Assembly: GCA_029990175.1 (NCBI GenBank) | Contig: JARKIP010000005.1 | Location: forward strand, 29,831,501 to 29,895,500 | Origin: Petunia secreta | Lineage: Eukaryota; Streptophyta; Magnoliopsida; Solanales; Solanaceae | Length of the DNA: 64,000 nucleotides | Direction of reading: 5' to 3' | Part shown: positions 59,130 to 64,000 of the stretch, piece after piece | Layout: each line of letters starts with the position of its first letter | Numbering within the stretch: position 1 is the stretch's first letter | Made by a program: the position numbers and the translations under genes | The notes under the pieces: generated by a model | Database searches by the model: none | Told to the model about the DNA's origin: nothing | Seen by the model: only the letters and a program-made list of their open reading frames with translations

Positions 59130-60296
59130 TTACCTTTTAATGAACCATGCAGGCACATTGAATGCTTGTGTCCTAGCCTTCCACATTATTGACAAAGAAT
59201 GTCTTCGCCTTCATAAATGATCTTTTGTCTATGCCGTCCAATTTGAATGGATGTTTTGACAGGTATTTCAAATGGCAGCTCTACACAAATACGAGCATAG
59301 CGTCCTCTAAGAGTTGAGGATGTACAAGTGTCCACTTTTAATAGTCGACCAATTTTGTTACCTATCCTAGATAAGATTTCTAAGTCATAAAATTCTGTTG
59401 GCAGTTCGAGGAGGCGAAGCCATATTGTTGAATATGTGATTTTAGCAGTAGAGACTACAAAATTTGGCTCCCATTGCTTAGTTGATAAGAAATAGCCATT
59501 TATAAACCAAGGTCCATTTTGAAGGGCTTTATTAAGATTTTCCTCTTTGAGAAATTTGACTATATAATAATCCGAACCTACCAACTTGTTTGGATGGTTG
59601 TAACCCATTGTATCGTATTGTATTGTTACCATGAGTACGACATTTGTTTTGATTGTTACTCTAAATTGTATCGTTAAATTCAAGGTTATGTAACAATGAA
59701 AACTATCACTTTATGTAACGACCGATTTGGTGGGATCGCGTCGTTACTTATTTTTCTTTCCCATTTTGCCCTCACTAATTATTTAATATTTTCATTTTAC
59801 CCTTTACCTTATATTCACTTATTAAATCACAGTAAACAATACAGTCTATCCAAACGTTGTACAACACAATACGATACATTACAACACAATACGATATAAT
59901 ACAATACATTATGAAACGATAGGTAACAACAATCTAAACGGAGTGTAAATCTATTAAGGTTAAATTTTCCGTAGGTTTCCATAGTTGAGTAATTTTGGAA
60001 TGCAGGTACTGGTGATTGATTCTTTTACCAATGAGTTTGATTATAAATGAGAATTTCCATGGTCTATATAACCTCTCCATATCTGATTTAGTTTGATGAA
60101 TAAGGTTATCTTTGTCATGGGTATCCGAAATAATTTCTTCACCTAATGTGGAAGAGTCTAGGAAAGGTAATGATGATTATAGTTGCATTGGAACTGTGGA
60201 TGTGAGTTTATCTATGTAAGTTGATTTGTGTATAGAAGAGGCAGTGTCATCAGGTGGTTTGGGTGGTATTAGCTTGTAAGCCTTTTGATTCAATGT
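59130..60296 (-). pseudogene. LINE ORF1 remnant (DUF4283 and CCHC knuckle), split by a MITE
   Basis: Right of the MITE: RPWKFSFIIKLIGKRINHQY, then LHSKITQLWKPTENLTLIDL. Left of it: GSDYYIVKFLKEENLNKALQ, NGPWFINGYFLSTKQWEPNF, STIWLRLLELPTEFYD, RYARICVELPF and YEGEDILCQ, then a stop, then CGRLGHKHSMC. These are the DUF4283 domain and the zinc knuckle of a plant LINE ORF1, an RNA-binding protein. A stop lies inside the knuckle and another near the N-terminus after VPMQL. Confidence 0.85.
59581..59945. mobile_element. TA-flanked MITE, 365 bp, inside LINE ORF1
   Basis: Termini CAACTTGTTTGGATGGTTG and the inverted CACTCCGTTTAGATTGTTG are imperfect inverted repeats. TA lies on both sides (59579-59580 and 59946-59947). 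Removing the insert and one TA restores the ORF1 frame across LIDL and GSDYY. The interior is rich in ACAATACGATA-type repeats and has an inner GTAACGAC / GTCGTTAC palindrome (about 59715-59747). Confidence 0.85.
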
Positions 60297-60429
60297 CCGT
60301 TATGGTGATGTAGAGAGTTTCTGAGAAATTTTCGTTTAAGTGATGTTATGGAATTTCCTCTAGAGAGAAGGAGGAGAAAACTTTCTTAGCGAGAGAAAAA
60401 AAATTCCTGATTGGTAGGATATGAGCAAC

Positions 60430-61065
60430 GGTAAATTAGTAAAAGCATGTTAGCTAAGCTTTTCGGAGACTAGAAATACTTTTTTTTTTTAATATTTTAT
60501 TTTAAACTTGGTTTTTGGTGATTTTAGTGTTTGGTCAACAAGTAAAGGTTCTGTAGTAGAAGCATGTTTCTATTGTTGACTGTCGGTAAATTTGTGTTTT
60601 TTGAAACGAGCAAAAGCAAAAACAAAAAGTTATTTTTTTTTTCAAGATAAAAATATTATAATCAAAAATGTATATTTTCCAAACCATCTTTCATTAATTA
60701 ACCTCATATCTCTCCAAATATAACTATGATTCTATTATCTTTTTTCCATTTTTATTTCTACTGTACTTCTTATCTATGAATGATTTTATTACTCTCTGTG
60801 ATGGATTTCAATATATAGTGATACTAGGAATAAATTTTTAATATATTTTAAATGATGCATTTTAAATCATCATGTCAAAAATAAGTAATTATAAGAATAA
60901 ATACTCAATGTGTTCCTATTTTAACTAAATAAAAATAAATTTTAATTAAAGTCTTTCATTGAAAATATTTTAAATGATTTCTCCTTTTTAAATAATTCAA
61001 ATGTATAATGAACCGTTGCGGCCCTTTTCATAATTTGATACTTAAGTACGCTTTTAAAAAGATTG
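60430..61065. mobile_element. Possible decayed hAT-type MITE
   Basis: AGCATGTTAGCTAAGCTTTT near 60443 and AAAAAGATTGGCCAAACATA near 61056 resemble the inverted ends of a common MITE type (TGTTTGGCCAAGCTTTT). The interior is AT-rich. No target duplication was found. Confidence 0.3.
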
Positions 61066-61132
61066 GCCAAACATAATATATTTATCAAATAGTGAAAGAA
61101 ATAATTCTAAAATGAGTTGGTCAAATACAAAC

Positions 61133-61564
61133 GGGCTAAGTGCACGAAAAGCCACTTTTGCCACTAGTCTTTGGGCACAGGCCACTAATACCAAAATATT
61201 TAGTTTGTAGCCACTTTTACTTAAAGAGATAGAACTTCAGTCCAGAGGCCGGATTGAAGTTCAGTCCTTAAAGATTGAACTTCAATTTAAGGACTGAACT
61301 TCAATCTAGGGCCATATGGACTGAAGTTCAGTCCAGTCCTTAAGATGGAACTTCAGTCCATGGCCATATGAACTGAAAGTTCAGTCCTTAAGAGATGGAA
61401 CTTCAGTCCAGGGGCCGTATGGACTGAAGTTCAGTCAATTATCAGAACTTAAGTCAACATTTATTTAGTAAAGGCCCAAAAGTGGCCTCTAGTGTAAGAC
61501 TAAAAAAATAGTGACCTCAAATCAAATACCAGTGTTAAAAGTGGCTGCTGGGCGAAATTTTTAC
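61133..61564. mobile_element. Mutator-like MITE with palindromic subrepeats, 432 bp
   Basis: A perfect 9-bp duplication, AATACAAAC, flanks it (61124-61132 and 61565-61573), the length expected for Mutator-like elements. The ends share inverted GCCACTTTT..CACT.GT sequence. The interior has about six alternating GAACTTCAGTC and GACTGAAGTTC blocks, for example GGACTGAAGTTCAGTCC at 61318-61334. Confidence 0.85.
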
Positions 61565-61573
61565 AATACAAAC

Positions 61574-62938
61574 TATTCACTCTTCGAAAATACTTTCCTG
61601 CAAAAATAAGCAGTTTTTTTGCAACTTGGCCTAACAGGCTCTAAGTTGGTCTTAGAAATGCTTCAGTTTCATTATCATTCATTATTCTTCGAAACTCGTA
61701 AAATTTATGCTTAGCTATTCATAACGGTGTGCTAATTGACCTTTGGTAAGTTAATTAGTGCTGAGAATGTTGTGAGATTTTAGCTTTTTATAACGATTTA
61801 TAGTTTTACAGGCAGTCCGATTTGTCCGAAAAACATCATTGAGCTTTCTATCTCAATCTGTTATCTTGATAATTTAGTAAGTCGGCGCGAGAAAGTATGA
61901 GATTTAATATATTTCATTGTTCTTTTCAAAGTTGTTTTAGCATATACAATTTTTTACGAAAAAAATCTACTTATCTGATATTTACATCAAACCAATTAAT
62001 TTACCATAGTAAGTATTGATTGATTGTGTCATGTCTCCTATGGAGCATGTCAATAGTCAGTTCTCGGTCTTACCTTTCGTGTCGCCTAAAACTTGCTAAA
62101 TACTCATTTAAAGAAGAGATGTAGGTAATTTAGTCAAATTTCCTGATGATTTTTGAAAAATTGCTACAAGTAAAAAGGACCCAGGGGAAAAACAAACTAA
62201 TGACAGTAGATGTAACATAAATGATAATGAAACTCAACATGAAAACAAGTTCCAATATATGGGGCATCTATAAACACGAACACGAGAAGGTTCCATCATT
62301 CGATGTTAATCAAGTTTATGTTGTGAGCATGAACTACTCAGCCAGCTTTTCGTCTTGTAGTATTTATAAGTCAATTAGAAACAAGTAGTTTAGTTATGCT
62401 ATATTGGAGCGTATTTTAACTTTGGTAAGTTAATGAATTTAGGTACTCCTTTGGACTTTCCCATCTATAGTAGTTCTTCTTTGACCTTAATGATATTTGC
62501 CGTATAACATAGAATGTTTGCACAACTAATTGTATTTCTTACCTTAAGAGAGTATTCAGTTTATGTATCAACCATATGGAGCACTATATGACACAACTTA
62601 CTATAAAAATCTGTACTTGTTTACAAAAACAAACCAATGAATTAAGATTCGTATGTCAAGTGTTACTGGGAAATATATGATCTAATTAACTGTAAATTAG
62701 AGAAAATATATACTAGGGAATTACCAATTATTCATGGTAAGAGCATGAATCATTAAGTCCTTGCCACGGCAATGCAAAGTTCAATGTGTGACATAAACCA
62801 TAGGAGTTAGAGCATGTTTAGCCAAGCTTCTGAAACGTCAAAAGTGTTTATTTTACACAAAAAATACTTGTTTTAGATTAAAAAAAAAAGGTGTTTGGCC
62901 AAGCTTTTGATAAAAAATAAGTGATTTTAAGTAGAAGC
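61574..62938. other. Unassigned intergenic sequence
   Basis: No gene or clear element. Two GTTTGGCCAAGCTTYTG-like phrases at about 62816 and 62891 hint at MITE debris. Confidence 0.3.
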
Positions 62939-63044
62939 TGTAATCACCTAATTTTGGCTCAAAAAAATATATTTTTATCATGAATCCACTAAATAGTGTA
63001 TGTCCATTATTGTGGTACATATGAAATAAGTGTTCATGTTACGA

Positions 63045-63128
63045 GATAACCGTTTTATACAATAACCGTTATGGTCGATAACCGTTTTGTACGATAACCG
63101 TTATGGGTTCTAGCTATCCATATAAATA
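63045..63128 (+). promoter_or_regulatory. Promoter-like block: four 16-bp AACCGTT repeats and a TATA box
   Basis: Four consecutive 16-bp units, each with ATAACCGTT, occupy 63045-63108, alternating between TTTTRTAC and TTATGG endings (a 32-bp doublet repeated twice). TATAAATA follows at 63121-63128. AACCGTT resembles MYB-type binding cores (established motif class). The transcript would run rightward. A TGTAATCACC start at 62941, like the minus-strand start of LTR A, suggests the block may belong to an LTR rather than a host gene. Confidence 0.55.
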
Positions 63129-64000
63129 GGGCATTTGAAATGTAAATTAAGAGGAAGAGGGAGGGAGTTGGAAGTGAAATAATATATCAGTTTCTCTCTA
63201 AAAAAAAAAAACAACCAACAACTTGCTGAAAGAACATAGAATGAAAATATTGTAGGCTTTGAGAGCAAAGAGTTAAAAATATTTAGTAGTCAAGTGTAGA
63301 GATTTACAATCAAAAGACTTCAATACCAAGAGTCTTTTTGGTCATAAATCTTTAAGTTTAAGTCAAGTTTGGACTGATTTAAGGGGCTGTCCAGTTGCTG
63401 GTTTCGCGTTAGTTGCGGATTTTTGGAGTCATTGTTGTGCTCGTATTTAGTTTAAGCTTGTGGATCGATATAGCCAAGCTCTAAGGTCTCGTTCATAGGT
63501 AAACATTACAACCTTGTATATTTATTCAAATATTTTTGCTATGAGAAATGACAAAGTCAGCATGTTTTAAAGGCAACGATGTGATCTTTTATTATATGTA
63601 TTATGGTGCTGATTAATCTTAGTTAAAACTGGTTGTTTTGTTAAAAAATAGAAAATGCTTATTGTTTGGCATCTCTACTTATGAGCTACGTATCATTTTT
63701 GAACTATGAATGAACAGTGTTACGTACCGAATCCATAATAAAAATATTTGCAAACTAAGACCTTTTTCTGCAGTAGATTTAAAATCTTGACTGCTTGGCC
63801 ACATAGTGTAGTTTTACAACTTGGGATAAATCTGAAATGGAGTATGCTTGATATAGGACATCATTGTAAAATCAGAAGTTGAGAAAATGAGCTACTGTTT
63901 TGAGTAAATAATTCATACCTCAAGTTTTTTATGAATCGTGACAATAATGAAAGGTTGTAAGACCAGTGGGCTAATCTTTTAAATATTTTAATGTATGTTG
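63129..64000. other. Unassigned sequence downstream of the promoter-like block
   Basis: Purine-rich stretch just after the TATA box (GAGGAAGAGGGAGGGAG), then AT-rich sequence without a long open frame. It may be a leader, an intron or LTR sequence; no splice sites could be assigned. Confidence 0.3.

Larger units (their letters stand above)
52531..60400 (-). mobile_element. L1-type LINE, degenerate, with two later insertions
   Basis: In minus-strand order: leader, ORF1 with DUF4283-like domain and CCHC knuckle, Pro-rich linker, AP endonuclease, reverse transcriptase, zf-RVT and RNase H. Many stops and frame changes break every part. It is interrupted by an 844-bp LTR-like sequence (57402-58245) and a 365-bp MITE (59581-59945). 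The 5' boundary near 60400 and the 3' boundary below 52531 are not fixed, because no poly-A tail or target duplication could be found. Confidence 0.88.

Noticed and set aside
63045..63500. Endogenous pararetrovirus promoter
   Set aside because: Only a TATA box and repeats are visible; no viral coding sequence or primer site, so a virus call is unsupported.

Overview
This is plant nuclear DNA: AT-rich, intron-like non-coding sequence, and almost wholly built of plant-type transposable elements (Stowaway MITEs, BED-finger hAT, plant L1 LINE with RNase H, Ty3/gypsy LTR families). The Stowaway and gypsy sequence types look like those of Solanaceae (inference from familiarity, not from a search). 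No complete functional host gene is visible. The host material is a probable first exon of a plastid-targeted protein at the left edge (minus strand, with a MITE just inside its first intron), a processed RPL13 pseudogene, and a promoter-like block near the right edge.

Layout. 1-2600: likely start and first intron of a minus-strand gene. 2690-3388 and 9104-9560: degenerate tandem repeats split by element E (3394-9103), a complete minus-strand gypsy-type retrotransposon with LTRs, TSD TCACT, an initiator-Met primer site and one long gag/protease-like frame closed by three stops. 9646-14424: minus-strand hAT transposon with 8-bp TSD and frameshifted transposase. 15190-16523: two MITE-like copies in inverted orientation. 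16525-16952: RPL13 retro-pseudogene. About 17641-19882 plus 52082-52370: one gypsy LTR split by element A.

Centre, 19883-52081: element A, a minus-strand retrotransposon derivative with 3.4-kb LTRs, TSD TTTAT, a tRNA-Arg-type primer site and only a gag remnant. Its right-hand LTR holds two more derivatives of the same broad type: element C (31372-42369, plus strand) and a truncated element D (42370-49934, minus strand). A, C and D lack reverse transcriptase and integrase. Their interiors are mostly tandem arrays whose units repeatedly contain short inverted repeats with compensating changes, and all three carry a common 36-40-nt hairpin motif.

Right side: a degenerate minus-strand L1 LINE (about 52531-60400) interrupted by an 844-bp LTR-like insertion and a 365-bp TA-flanked MITE; a Mutator-like MITE with 9-bp TSD (61133-61564); and four 16-bp repeats just upstream of a TATA box (63045-63128).

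Order of events inferred from nesting: gypsy LTR, then A, then D and C. The elements presumably depended on enzymes supplied from elsewhere. The strongest candidate for something undescribed is the family of covarying hairpins: the shared motif plus the hairpin minisatellites of A, C and D.
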